A DNA stretch of 13,469 bases from Clostridia bacterium (GTDB taxonomy: Bacteria; Bacillota; Clostridia; Christensenellales; CAG-314), in assembly GCA_017452035.1 (NCBI GenBank), contig JAFTNE010000136.1, positions 1-13,469 of the forward strand, written 5' to 3'. A model generated the notes under the pieces. That model was given only the letters and a program-made list of their open reading frames with translations, was not told the DNA's origin and ran no database searches. Position numbers and translations under genes: made by a program. Below, piece by piece: positions 1 through 8,169 of this stretch (its first letter is position 1; the number at the start of each line of letters is the position of its first letter).

Positions 1-1263
1 AAGTTCCAAGTACCACCAGTAGTCATCTGGGTTAAGGCCAAGCTCGTTCATACGTGCAAGTAGTACGTCCATGCGCTCTTCACGTTGGCTACCACCGATA
101 AGCTCGCCAACACCGGGAACAAGCATATCTGTTGCAGCAACAGTTTTGCCGTCATCATTTAGGCGCATGTAGAAGGATTTGATTTCCTTTGGATAATCGG
201 TAACAAACACTGGGCCACCAACAATTTTTTCGGTGAGGTATCTTTCGTGTTCGGTAGCGATGTCGCATCCCCAAGAAACAGGAAACTCAAACTCGTTGTT
301 GTGTGGAGCAAGAAGTTCGATTGCCTTTGTGTATGTCATACGTTCAAACTTGGAGTTAGCAAGTGTTGTCAAACGTTCCTTCAAACCTTTGTCTACAAAG
401 TTGTTGAAAAACTCAATTTCGTCTGGACAGGTTGTAAGCACGTGGTTGATAACGTACTTGATCATATCTTCGGCAAGTTGCATATCGTCTGCCAAGTCGG
501 CAAAGGCAATTTCTGGCTCAATCATCCAAAACTCAGCAGCGTGGCGAAGTGTATTGGACTTTTCTGCACGGAATGTTGGACCAAATGTGTACACCTTGCC
601 AAATGCCATTGCGTATGTTTCGGCATTAAGTTGACCAGAAACTGTCAAGTTTGCAGATTTTCCAAAGAAATCTTTTGTGTAATCGATGGAGCCATCGTCC
701 TTTTTGGGAACGTTGTTGAGATCCATTGTTGTAACCTTAAACATTTCGCCAGCACCTTCACAGTCACTTGCAGTAATCAAAGGCGTGTGAACGTACACAA
801 AGCCCTCTTGATGGAAAAAGCTATGCAAAGCAAATGCCGCTTGACTACGAACTCGCATTGTTGCAGAAATAAGGTTTGTACGTGGGCGCAAGTGAGCAAT
901 TTCGCGCAAAAACTCTACCGAGTGACGCTTTTTTTGCAATGGATAGTCGGGTGTGGACTTGCCTTCTACCTCAATTTTTGTAGCTTTGATTTCCAAAGGT
1001 TGTTTGTTTTGTGGAGTAAGTACAACTTTGCCCGTTACAACAAGCGCACTACCAACGTTGAGTTTAGCAATTTCTTCGAAGTTGTCAATTTGGCCTTGCT
1101 CAAATACAATTTGCAAGCTCTTGAAGCAACTGCCATCGTTTAGTTCGATAAAACCGAACACCTTGGAGTCACGGATGGTACGCGCCCATCCACATACAGT
1201 TACAATTTTATCTGCATATGTATCACTTTGTGAAAAAAGCGTTTTTATAAGTAATCTGTCCAT
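1..1263 (-). CDS. asnS: Asparaginyl-tRNA synthetase, 3' end cut by window edge
   Basis: This gene charges tRNA-Asn with asparagine in the cytoplasm using ATP. The 421 visible codons form an open frame from ATG at 1263 to the window edge with no stop. Residues about 15-105 form the N-terminal OB-fold that binds the anticodon. The class II catalytic core follows. Motif 1 lies around residues 157-175 ([16 protein letters not shown]), and motif 2 at 231-251 starts [16 protein letters not shown], with the asparagine-type [12 protein letters not shown] reading. [20 protein letters not shown] at 111-130 is also typical of bacterial AsnRS. Motif 3 and roughly the last 40 residues of the usual ~460 lie outside the window. 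GGAG at 1272-1275, 8 bases before the ATG, lies inside the last codons of ftsZ, and only 4 bases separate the ftsZ stop from this start. The gene is therefore probably co-transcribed and translationally coupled with ftsZ. Confidence 0.96.
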   Translation of the reverse strand, partial: MDRLLIKTLFSQSDTYADKIVTVCGWARTIRDSKVFGFIELNDGSCFKSLQIVFEQGQIDNFEEIAKLNVGSALVVTGKVVLTPQNKQPLEIKATKIEVEGKSTPDYPLQKKRHSVEFLREIAHLRPRTNLISATMRVRSQAAFALHSFFHQEGFVYVHTPLITASDCEGAGEMFKVTTMDLNNVPKKDDGSIDYTKDFFGKSANLTVSGQLNAETYAMAFGKVYTFGPTFRAEKSNTLRHAAEFWMIEPEIAFADLADDMQLAEDMIKYVINHVLTTCPDEIEFFNNFVDKGLKERLTTLANSKFERMTYTKAIELLAPHNNEFEFPVSWGCDIATEHERYLTEKIVGGPVFVTDYPKEIKSFYMRLNDDGKTVAATDMLVPGVGELIGGSQREERMDVLLARMNELGLNPDDYWWYLEL

Positions 1264-1267
1264 AAAA

Positions 1268-2443
1268 TTAGCTCCTCATTTTGCGAAGGAAAGGTGGAAT
1301 TGATGGGTCGTCATCCACGGCAACTGTGCCAGAGATAACTGATGTATCAACAGGTTGTGTAACTACTGGTTTAGTAGCTGGTTGAGGTGGAATAACACTA
1401 CCCGTTGTAAGTGGGCTTTCGGTAGTAACGCTGTTGCGTTTCAATGCGCTTGCTTGAACGTTTGTTGCAGTTTCGCTACTGAAAAATGCTGCTTTGGAGT
1501 CGTTGCCACCGGAAAAACCTGTTGCAATAAGTGTAACTTGAACTTCGTCTGTCATGTTTTCGTCAAATCCAACACCAAACAAAACGTTTGCATCAGGAGA
1601 AATAACTTGACGAACAAGGTCAACACCAGTGGTTACTTCGTCCAAAGTAAGGTCGTCGCCACCACGGAAGTTTACAATAAGACTGGACGCACCTTGAATT
1701 GTTGTCTCCAACAATGGAGAGTACACTGCCTTACGAATAGCATCAATTGTTTTGTTTTTACCTTTGCCTTCGCCAATGCCCATGTGCGCCATACCGGAGT
1801 TGCGCATTACGCACTTAACGTCAGCAAGGTCAAGGTTGATGCGGCCATCTTGAACAACAATTTCCGTAATACCACGGATACCTTGCAACAAGATTTCGTC
1901 AGCTTTTGCAAAAGCATCTTTGATGGAGAAGTTTTTGTCACGATTGAGCTTTTCGTTTTGAACGATAACAAGCGCGTCAACGTTGCCTTTGAGGTTGTTG
2001 ATACCCATATCGGCATTTCTCATACGGCGAACACCCTCAAAATTGAAAGGCTTTGTTACAACGGCAATAGTCAAAATTTCCAACTCACGAGCAATTTGCG
2101 CGATTACTGGAGCAGCACCAGTACCAGTGCCACCACCCATACCTGCTGCAATAAACAACAAGTCTACGCCTTGCAATGCCTCTTGAATTTTATCTTTGCT
2201 TTCAAGAGCGGCAGCTCTACCAATTTCAGGATCGGCACCTGCGCCAAGACCTTTGGTAAGCATTTCGCCAATGGGCATCTTTTTTGCGCCCAATTTGAAT
2301 AGCGCTTGTTGGTCGGTGTTCATAACAAGGTACTCTACGTTACGAATACCTGCTTTCATCATGCTATTAACGGCATTACCACCGCCACCACCAACACCAA
2401 CTATCATGATTTTTGCAATATTATTTGTTGAACCGTAATCCAT
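1268..2443 (-). CDS. ftsZ: Cell division protein FtsZ (tubulin-like GTPase)
   Basis: FtsZ polymerises with GTP into the Z-ring at midcell and recruits the divisome. The 391-residue product is of usual length. The glycine-rich nucleotide loop [17 protein letters not shown] is at 13-29, and the tubulin signature GGGTGTGA is at 103-110. The T7 synergy loop NLDLAD at 203-208 supplies the two catalytic aspartates (D205, D208). A low-complexity linker rich in Thr, Pro and Val follows from about 320 to 375. The C-terminal conserved peptide [15 protein letters not shown] (377-391) is the usual binding site for FtsA and other partners. The ATG at 2443 overlaps the ftsA stop by one base (TAATG), with GGAG at 2451-2454 seven bases upstream. 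Transcription is expected from the promoter before ftsQ. Confidence 0.99.
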   Translation of the reverse strand: MDYGSTNNIAKIMIVGVGGGGGNAVNSMMKAGIRNVEYLVMNTDQQALFKLGAKKMPIGEMLTKGLGAGADPEIGRAAALESKDKIQEALQGVDLLFIAAGMGGGTGTGAAPVIAQIARELEILTIAVVTKPFNFEGVRRMRNADMGINNLKGNVDALVIVQNEKLNRDKNFSIKDAFAKADEILLQGIRGITEIVVQDGRINLDLADVKCVMRNSGMAHMGIGEGKGKNKTIDAIRKAVYSPLLETTIQGASSLIVNFRGGDDLTLDEVTTGVDLVRQVISPDANVLFGVGFDENMTDEVQVTLIATGFSGGNDSKAAFFSSETATNVQASALKRNSVTTESPLTTGSVIPPQPATKPVVTQPVDTSVISGTVAVDDDPSIPPFLRKMRS

Positions 2444-3609
2444 TAGTTATCTCCTTTGTTTGTTCTTTTGAAAATACTAAACAAACTCTTTTTAGCACTT
2501 TTTTGATCAATACAAGCTGTGTAAATCAAACCAAAACAAGACGTGTACTCGTTGTGATTTGTTTGTGGATTTGCACTTGTGTATACTTTTACTGGTTTGC
2601 CAAGGCTTGTTGCCAAGGCGTCTGCGCCACCACGAATGTACGTAAGACCACCACCAGTCAATACAATGACGGTTGATGCAGGAATTTCCTTATCGCAATA
2701 TCTAAAACTTTTTACGATATGCTCTGCAATTTGTTCAACACGCGCCTTTACAACTTCGTTTGTGCGCTTTGCATCCACCATGCGACCATTTACTGAATAT
2801 GCATCACCATCGTGAATATCCAAATTGAGGTTGATTTTTTGTAAAACGTTCATTGCAAAGTTATAGTCAAAGCCCATAACTTGCATAAGATCGCTAGCAA
2901 GGTAGCCACTACCTAATGCAAAGGTTCTGCCAAACAACAATCCTTTGCCTCCCACCAACGATACGTTAGTTGTGATATGTCCAACGTCTACAATGATGGA
3001 GTAACCGTTTAGATACATAGAGTGAGAAATGTACATTGCTTGCGCTTCACAAGCATTGACGTAGGTAACCTTTTTGATGCCTTTTTCGTGCAAAATAGGT
3101 GCAATGCTTTGACGGAAGTGGTTTTTCATAAAGGAAAATGATACCAAAGCAGTTACCTTTGTGGCAATATTACCCACAATGTCAAAACACTTGATACCAC
3201 CATCCAATACAAAGTACACAGGTTTGCCACCAAGTGGAGCAAGGTCTGTGCCACAGTCAAAGATATCTGCTTTGCTTACAAGGTCTTCAACGTCTTGGCT
3301 ATCTAATTTCTTTTTTGAGTGGAATGTTATGGATGATTCGCTTGATGCAACAGCGCAAAATGCACCGGGAACACCAACGTAAATTTCCTTAATTTTACTT
3401 CCAGATTTATTTTCTACCTGTGTAATGGCATCAAATACAGCCTTTTTGATAGTTTCTGGTTCGTACCAGCCCTTATCGTCAAAGCCATTGTAGTTACTGC
3501 GTCCCACTGCTTTGATAATAAAGTCACCACTGTCGGAAACCTTATTTGCCAACATACAGGTAATTTTACTGGAACCAAAGTCCAGTATTGCTACACATTT
3601 ATTTTTCAT
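2443..3609 (-). CDS. ftsA: Cell division protein FtsA (actin-like Z-ring anchor)
   Basis: FtsA is an actin-fold protein that tethers FtsZ filaments to the membrane and helps recruit later divisome proteins. The 388-residue product has the phosphate-1 motif (VAILDFGSSKITCML, 6-20), an SHS2/1C-like region up to about 165, a phosphate-2 region (IIVDVGHITTNVSLVGG, 205-221) and the adenosine motif (VLTGGGLTYIRGG, 316-328). A basic amphipathic tail (SAKKSLFSIFKRT, 371-383) fits the membrane-targeting helix of the family. The phosphate-2 loop reads DVGHITT instead of the usual D-[IL]-GGGT/S, which is unusual. The start chosen is ATG 3609, behind TGAGGAG (3613-3619), which overlaps the ftsQ stop. An in-frame TTG at 3657 would add 16 residues within ftsQ and lacks a binding site. 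The identification rests on motifs and on position directly before ftsZ. Confidence 0.93.
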   Translation of the reverse strand: MKNKCVAILDFGSSKITCMLANKVSDSGDFIIKAVGRSNYNGFDDKGWYEPETIKKAVFDAITQVENKSGSKIKEIYVGVPGAFCAVASSESSITFHSKKKLDSQDVEDLVSKADIFDCGTDLAPLGGKPVYFVLDGGIKCFDIVGNIATKVTALVSFSFMKNHFRQSIAPILHEKGIKKVTYVNACEAQAMYISHSMYLNGYSIIVDVGHITTNVSLVGGKGLLFGRTFALGSGYLASDLMQVMGFDYNFAMNVLQKINLNLDIHDGDAYSVNGRMVDAKRTNEVVKARVEQIAEHIVKSFRYCDKEIPASTVIVLTGGGLTYIRGGADALATSLGKPVKVYTSANPQTNHNEYTSCFGLIYTACIDQKSAKKSLFSIFKRTNKGDN

Positions 3610-3616
3610 TTTCTCC

Positions 3617-4399
3617 TCATTCTTTGTCCGTAGTGATTTTGCCGTCTTCACGCACAACTATAATTACACCATCTTTTTGAAGGTCGTTGTTTTCTGCATT
3701 GTAGTATGCTGAAAAGGCATCAATAAGTCTGTTTTCCAAATTCTTTTGTGGTGCATAAACTTCAAACCTTGCGCCCGATGGCATTTTTATAATCAGTTTG
3801 TCATTTTCGTAAGTAAATACGTTTGTTGAACCGAGCACAGCTGGGATATCTTCATACTCAATATTGCAACGCCAAACGGTCAACAATACCTGCAAAACTT
3901 GTTGCAAACGTTGGTTGTTAGCCTCTGATTCAAATTGCAATGGTTGATTTACCTCTTGAGATACAACGTCTAACAATGCAAAAGCTGACGAAATGTTTAC
4001 ACAAGTTTTTCCATCTGGGTTGGTAACAACGTTTCCTTTGGAGTCGATATAGATATCTTTGCCACCTACTACAATTTTCGCAGCCAATGTTCTTTCAAAA
4101 AAGTGAACCTCAACTTCGTTAGGGAACTTCTTTACGACAAACATTGCGTGCCAATTGTCCGTTTGCAAGTTTTTAAGTAGTTCGCTTTTGGAAAGGAAAA
4201 TGATGTTTTTGCCTTTTGCTTGTTTGAGGATATCCTCAATAGTTGGAGCACCTTGCTCGGGTGCATAAGTTGTTTTTCCGTCAAATCTGTGGAACACTAC
4301 CCACGCTTCTTGTACTGAAAACAATGCTGAAAGCAGGATCATGACTACCAATACTATTGCCACTACAGCGATCAAAATTAAAAGTCTTTTACTTTTCAC
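3617..4399 (-). CDS. ftsQ: Cell division protein FtsQ/DivIB
   Basis: FtsQ (DivIB in Gram-positive bacteria) is a bitopic membrane protein that, in known systems, scaffolds FtsL and DivIC and links the Z-ring to septal wall synthesis. The 260-residue product has a short basic N-terminus, a transmembrane helix at about 6-28 (LLILIAVVAIVLVVMILLSA), and then an extracytoplasmic part. A POTRA-like domain spans about 29-101, with the family pattern GKNIIFLSKSELLKNL, then VVKKFPNEVEVHFFERTLAAKI. A FtsQ/DivIB beta-domain follows to about 225. The start is GTG 4399, preceded by TGAGG at 4406-4410 with a 6-base spacer. A longer frame exists up to 4516 but runs back through the promoter and into the murA terminator. 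The stop TGA overlaps the ftsA Shine-Dalgarno site. This is the first gene of the ftsQAZ-asnS unit. Confidence 0.93.
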   Translation of the reverse strand: MKSKRLLILIAVVAIVLVVMILLSALFSVQEAWVVFHRFDGKTTYAPEQGAPTIEDILKQAKGKNIIFLSKSELLKNLQTDNWHAMFVVKKFPNEVEVHFFERTLAAKIVVGGKDIYIDSKGNVVTNPDGKTCVNISSAFALLDVVSQEVNQPLQFESEANNQRLQQVLQVLLTVWRCNIEYEDIPAVLGSTNVFTYENDKLIIKMPSGARFEVYAPQKNLENRLIDAFSAYYNAENNDLQKDGVIIVVREDGKITTDKE

Positions 4400-4405
4400 G
4401 ATATA

Positions 4406-4410
4406 CCTCA
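4406..4410 (-). promoter_or_regulatory. Ribosome binding site deciding the GTG start of ftsQ
   Basis: TGAGG read on the minus strand lies 6 bases before the GTG at 4399. It places the start after the promoter and gives a protein beginning directly with the basic residues and membrane helix expected of FtsQ. Confidence 0.75.
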
Positions 4411-4454
4411 AATAGATTACAAAGGCGAAAATCCACCAAATATTTTGTATATTA

Positions 4455-4483
4455 ATTATAATACTATTTGTGTAACTAGTCAA
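4455..4483 (-). promoter_or_regulatory. Sigma-A/sigma-70-type promoter of ftsQ-ftsA-ftsZ-asnS
   Basis: On the minus strand, TTGACT (4478-4483) and TATAAT (4455-4460) are separated by exactly 17 bases. That is five of six consensus bases at -35 and a perfect -10. It sits just downstream of the murA terminator and upstream of ftsQ, in the only sizeable non-coding gap of the window. The start of transcription is expected near 4448, giving an untranslated leader of about 50 bases. The -35 box is half of an inverted repeat, GTCAA-ATTA-TTGAC (4479-4492), which could be an operator or chance. Confidence 0.85.
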
Positions 4484-4516
4484 TAATTTGACCGATTTAT
4501 TACAGCTTTTTTGCAT

Positions 4517-4552
4517 AAAAAATCGGCAAACCCCACAATTAGTTTGCCGATT
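4517..4552 (-). terminator. Intrinsic terminator of murA, with the murA stop codon in the loop
   Basis: Read on the minus strand, AATCGGCAAAC (4542-4552) and GTTTGCCGATT (4521-4531) form a perfect 11-base-pair stem. The loop is 10 bases, and a run of six T (4517-4522) overlaps the stem base. The murA stop codon TAA (4539-4541) lies at the start of the loop, so the upstream arm is made from the last murA codons. It separates the murE-murA block from the ftsQ promoter. Confidence 0.9.
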
Positions 4553-5795
4553 GATTTAATATTGTTATATTTGCACCAACAGAAGATAGACTTTCTGCCA
4601 AATTTATGTAGCCACGCTGAATATGACTTACGTCACGTACAATCGTTGTACCTTGTGCTCCCAGTCCTGCAACAACCAACCCTGCACCTCCACGCAAGTC
4701 CATTGCTGACACTTGTGTGCCTATAAGTCCGTTTACTCCGTCAACTATTGCAGTATTGGCATGGTGTGCGATTTTTGCACCCATCAAGTTTAGTTGCTTG
4801 ACGTTGTGCGATAGTCGATTTTCAAAAAGATTTTCCTTTATACAGGTGCTACCACGGGCGAAACATGCCATACTCAAAAGTAGCGACTGCATATCTGTTG
4901 GGAAAAATGGATATGGCGCAGTACGTACAAAGCCATACGATTTTGCTCTATCACTTACTTCAATGGCTATTGCATGGTTGTAAATTTTAGTGGGAAAATT
5001 GCTGGAAATCAACTGTAAAAAACTACGCAAATGTCTTGGATTGCAGTTTTCAACAACAAGTTCCCCTTTAGCGCAAACCACAGCAGAAAGGTACGTTGCC
5101 GTAACAATCCTATCTGGAATTACCTTAGCTGTTGCAGTGTGCAGACGTTGCACTCCTTCAATAGTTACAGTAGAACAACCAATGCCACTAATCTTTGCGC
5201 CCATACTTACAAGTAGACGCTCAAGCGCAACAATTTCCGGCTCGATAGCGCAATTTTTTAGCACCGTTTTCCCCTTGGAAAACACTGATGCGCAAATAAG
5301 ATTTTGCGTAGCACCCACACTGGCAAATCGCAGTTTGTAAGTTGTACTTTGGGGCACCCCACAGCAAACAACGTCCGTTAGCCCCTGGTTGACGGCAACA
5401 CCCATTGCGCGAAGTCCGTCAAGATGGATATCTATAGGCCTACTGCCTATTGCGCACCCACCCGGAAGAGGCAGTTGCACATTGCCATACCTCGCCAAAA
5501 CACTGCCCAAAATCAAAATTGAGCCACGTATCAAAGTGGCTACTGGCGTTGTTACGTTGGTTGTAGACAGCGCGCCAGCCACTCCCACTACGTCGCCAAC
5601 GCGCCAAACCTTTTTGCCTATACTTTTTAGCAGTTGTAACATATTTTCGACATCCACTATTTGTGGGCAATTGGTAAGCACCACTTCGTCATCCGTCAAA
5701 ATCGTAGCACCAAGTAAAGCCAATGCGCAGTTTTTGGCACCATACACGGATATTTCGCCATCAAGCTTGTGACCACCTTCAATTATGTAATCCAA
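4539..5795 (-). CDS. murA: UDP-N-acetylglucosamine 1-carboxyvinyltransferase MurA
   Basis: MurA transfers enolpyruvate from phosphoenolpyruvate to UDP-GlcNAc in the cytoplasm, the first committed step of peptidoglycan synthesis. The 418-residue protein has the usual length and EPT fold. Visible motifs include GAKNCALALLGA (19-30), with the active-site Lys21-Asn22, and LIRGSILILGSVLAR (88-102), with the substrate-binding Arg90. LPGGCAIGSRPIDIHLDG carries the catalytic Cys114, the residue alkylated by fosfomycin in other MurA enzymes. Later come TAPYPFFPTDMQ with the conserved Asp, DLRGGAGLVVAG, and a C-terminal IQRGY. The start is TTG 5795, behind AGGAG at 5803-5807 with a 7-base spacer, and it overlaps the end of ftsW by 13 bases. 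Bacillota often carry two MurA paralogues; which class this is cannot be judged here. It is the last gene of its block, and a terminator overlaps its stop. Confidence 0.97.
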   Translation of the reverse strand: MDYIIEGGHKLDGEISVYGAKNCALALLGATILTDDEVVLTNCPQIVDVENMLQLLKSIGKKVWRVGDVVGVAGALSTTNVTTPVATLIRGSILILGSVLARYGNVQLPLPGGCAIGSRPIDIHLDGLRAMGVAVNQGLTDVVCCGVPQSTTYKLRFASVGATQNLICASVFSKGKTVLKNCAIEPEIVALERLLVSMGAKISGIGCSTVTIEGVQRLHTATAKVIPDRIVTATYLSAVVCAKGELVVENCNPRHLRSFLQLISSNFPTKIYNHAIAIEVSDRAKSYGFVRTAPYPFFPTDMQSLLLSMACFARGSTCIKENLFENRLSHNVKQLNLMGAKIAHHANTAIVDGVNGLIGTQVSAMDLRGGAGLVVAGLGAQGTTIVRDVSHIQRGYINLAESLSSVGANITILNQSAN

Positions 5796-6892
5796 CTTTT
5801 TACTCCTACATCTTGCAATACTTGCTTGGAAATGTTCAACAAAATACCCACAGCACCCATAAATACCACCAACGAGGTTCCCCCATAGCTAATAAAGGGC
5901 AAAGGTAGCCCAGTTGGGGGAATACTGCCTGTAACAACGGCAAAGTTCAAAAGGCTTTGTATGGCAATGACCGAACAAATTCCACTTGCCAAAAAACAAC
6001 TAAATTTGTCCTTGCAATTGATGGCAATACGCACACCGCGCAAAATTACCACCAAATACAGCGCAAAAACAAACAAACATCCTACAAGTCCAACCTCTTC
6101 GCCAATGACAGAAAGTATAAAATCACTTTCAGCAAAGGGCAAAAAGCGATATTTTTGTCTACTATTGAATAGGCCAACGCCAAACCATCCCCCTCCACCA
6201 AGTGCATACAACGATTGTATTAGCTGGTACCCTTCGCCTTTGGGAGATGCCCACGGGTCTACAAATGCCAGTAATCGTTGCAATCGATATGGTTCAGCAA
6301 TAATAAGCAATGGTACGGCAAGTGCCAACGGAACAAGTAACATCAAAAAGTACTTACCTTTCATTCCACCGATAAACAGCATAATTACCATCAACATTGC
6401 AACACACATTGTTATGGACATGTTTGGCTCGGCAATGATAAGCAAACAAAACGCCCCACCTACAACAACCGGCCAAATGCAATTTTTAAGTTTAGACATA
6501 TCCTTTTTTGACATGTACACTGCACAAAAAAGCACGTATGCAAACTTTGCTATTTCTGATGGCTGAATGGTAAAACTTCCAAAACCTATCCAACGGCGCG
6601 CTCCGTAGTTTTCTACACCAATACCCGGTACGAATACTAAGGCTAACAGTATGATAGATATTGCAACGCCCACTATCCAAAATTTTTTGATAACATCCAG
6701 TTTCACAAAAGATATTCCAACCATCACAACCAGCCCTACCAATGCGCCCACAAGTTGCTTTGACAAAAAGAAAAACTTGTTGCCATAGGTAGTTTCAGCC
6801 GAGTACATACTTGCGCTATAAACAAAAAGCAAACCCAGTAAAACAAGCATCAAAACGGCGAAAAATAGTATGTAATCAAACTTGACTTTCAA
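5783..6892 (-). CDS. ftsW: Septal peptidoglycan polymerase FtsW (SEDS family)
   Basis: FtsW is a polytopic membrane glycosyltransferase of the SEDS family that polymerises lipid II at the septum in partnership with a class B PBP. The 369-residue product has about ten hydrophobic helices. Family signatures are GARRWIGFGSFTIQPSEIAK in the first half, AEPNMSIT, and then PFAESDFILSVIGEEVGLVG, which contains the catalytic-type aspartate. The C-terminal signature is PPTGLPLPFISYGGTS. RodA and SpoVE share these motifs; FtsW is chosen because the gene lies in the dcw cluster between murD and murA. The start is TTG 6892 behind AGGAG (6900-6904, spacer 7). It overlaps the murD end by 17 bases, and its stop overlaps the murA start. 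No murG follows it, unlike many dcw clusters. Confidence 0.95.
   Translation of the reverse strand: MKVKFDYILFFAVLMLVLLGLLFVYSASMYSAETTYGNKFFFLSKQLVGALVGLVVMVGISFVKLDVIKKFWIVGVAISIILLALVFVPGIGVENYGARRWIGFGSFTIQPSEIAKFAYVLFCAVYMSKKDMSKLKNCIWPVVVGGAFCLLIIAEPNMSITMCVAMLMVIMLFIGGMKGKYFLMLLVPLALAVPLLIIAEPYRLQRLLAFVDPWASPKGEGYQLIQSLYALGGGGWFGVGLFNSRQKYRFLPFAESDFILSVIGEEVGLVGCLFVFALYLVVILRGVRIAINCKDKFSCFLASGICSVIAIQSLLNFAVVTGSIPPTGLPLPFISYGGTSLVVFMGAVGILLNISKQVLQDVGVKSWIT
5803..5807 (-). promoter_or_regulatory. Ribosome binding site deciding the TTG start of murA
   Basis: AGGAG lies 7 bases before TTG 5795, inside the last codons of ftsW. No ATG or GTG in frame gives the conserved MurA N-terminus, so TTG is the start. 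Confidence 0.8.
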
Positions 6893-8168
6893 CTTTCAAC
6901 TCCTCTACAACTTGTTGAAAATAGTTGCCACGTTCTGCATAACCACTAAACTTATCAAAGCTTGCGCACGCATTGGACATCAGTACCGTGCCTCCAACAC
7001 TTTGGAGGTTATCAAAACAGCCTTTGACACATCCCCTTATGTCATCAAAAATATGCACCTTCTTTCCATACTTTTTTCCACAAATGGCAATATCCGGTGC
7101 AGTTTGCCCCGTAGCACAAATGTAAATCAAACCACTTGGTGCGCTTTGGAAGATTTCATCAAATTGATAGCCCTTTTTAGATCCACCTAAAATTAACGCG
7201 ATATTACCATCAATAGCATTGCAAGCATTTATTGTTGCATGAACGTTGGTCCCTTTGCTGTCATCAACAAATGTAATACCACAAAAGTTTGCTACCACTT
7301 GCATGCGATGTGCAGGAAATTTGTATGTACAGATTGCCTGCAAACTATCTTGTAAAGAAACTCCAAAAACACTGCAAGCCAAAATTGCACCCAGACAATT
7401 GCTTTGGTTATGTGTGTACATCTTCGTCAACATACCACTATGACATTTTTGTATATTACCAAACAGGTTCAACTGGACGTTTGCGCCATCCCAAAAACAG
7501 TTTGCATATTTATTGAACGTGGAATAAAACAACGCATTGCATTTGCATTTTGCTGACAGAGCCAATGCATTTTTGTCATCGGCATTGAATATTGCAAAAG
7601 CATCGTTTTGTTGATGAGCAAAATTGTTTTGCTTGGCAACACTGTACTCCGTCATACTTGCGTGATAGTCCAAGTGGTCTGTTGCAAGGTTGGTAAAAAC
7701 ACTCACTTTGGGGGCGAACGACTTGCAGTTGTTGAGCTGAAAACTGGAACTTTCCAGCACAACGATATCTTCTGGCAAACAGTCTAGCACATGCTCAGCA
7801 AAAGGTACGCCACCATTACCCAACAGACGTGCATGCTTGCCAACGTGTCTTAGTATGTGATGTATCAATTGGCACGTGGTAGTTTTACCATTTGTCCCTG
7901 TTACGGAAATGCAGGGAGCTTTACACAAAGCAAAGCAATACTCCAGTTCGACGACTATTTTTGCGCCAGCTTGTTTTGCTAATGTTAGCCCCCTCGCATT
8001 TGGTTTGACACCTGGACTGAGTAGCACCGTTGTATTTGGAGAAAATCCAAAGGGAATATCAAAGCCATTTTCGTCATCGTAGAAAATTGCACTTTTACCC
8101 TGCTTTTGTAGTAATTTGTGCAAACTTTGACCGGTTTTGCCCCGTCCGTAAATTACTATGTCTGTCAT
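6876..8168 (-). CDS. murD: UDP-N-acetylmuramoyl-L-alanine--D-glutamate ligase MurD
   Basis: MurD adds D-glutamate to UDP-MurNAc-L-Ala using ATP in the cytoplasm. The 430-residue product has a Rossmann-like N-terminal domain starting MTDIVIYGRGKTGQS, with the GRGKTG loop at 8-13. The Mur ligase P-loop VTGTNGKTTT is at 89-98, then VVLESSSFQL and TNLATDHLDYHASMTEYSVAK (159-179), whose Lys179 sits at the carbamylated lysine position. The C-terminal domain includes HRMQVV, FVDDSKGTNVHAT (the MurD-type DSK-TN signature) and LILGGSKKGYQF. The start is ATG 8168, with GGAG at 8175-8178 six bases upstream. A TTG four codons upstream at 8180 is possible but lacks a binding site. The mraY stop lies inside the spacer, one base before this start. 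Confidence 0.97.
   Translation of the reverse strand: MTDIVIYGRGKTGQSLHKLLQKQGKSAIFYDDENGFDIPFGFSPNTTVLLSPGVKPNARGLTLAKQAGAKIVVELEYCFALCKAPCISVTGTNGKTTTCQLIHHILRHVGKHARLLGNGGVPFAEHVLDCLPEDIVVLESSSFQLNNCKSFAPKVSVFTNLATDHLDYHASMTEYSVAKQNNFAHQQNDAFAIFNADDKNALALSAKCKCNALFYSTFNKYANCFWDGANVQLNLFGNIQKCHSGMLTKMYTHNQSNCLGAILACSVFGVSLQDSLQAICTYKFPAHRMQVVANFCGITFVDDSKGTNVHATINACNAIDGNIALILGGSKKGYQFDEIFQSAPSGLIYICATGQTAPDIAICGKKYGKKVHIFDDIRGCVKGCFDNLQSVGGTVLMSNACASFDKFSGYAERGNYFQQVVEELKVESQV
6900..6904 (-). promoter_or_regulatory. Ribosome binding site deciding the TTG start of ftsW
   Basis: AGGAG within the last murD codons lies 7 bases before TTG 6892. Another TTG in the same stretch (6897-6899) touches the binding site and is in another frame, so it is not the start. 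Confidence 0.75.
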
Positions 8169-8169
8169 A

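Noticed and set aside
247..1143. Long plus-strand open frame opposite asnS
   Set aside because: It is the shadow of a well-conserved AsnRS frame and has no recognisable domain; its Cys-rich, low-order translation is typical of antisense frames.
1355..2302. Long plus-strand open frame opposite ftsZ
   Set aside because: The minus-strand frame is unmistakable FtsZ, and the plus frame has no family motif or binding site.
3610..3657. Upstream TTG start adding 16 residues to FtsA
   Set aside because: It would overlap ftsQ, lacks a binding site, and adds residues absent from the conserved FtsA N-terminus.
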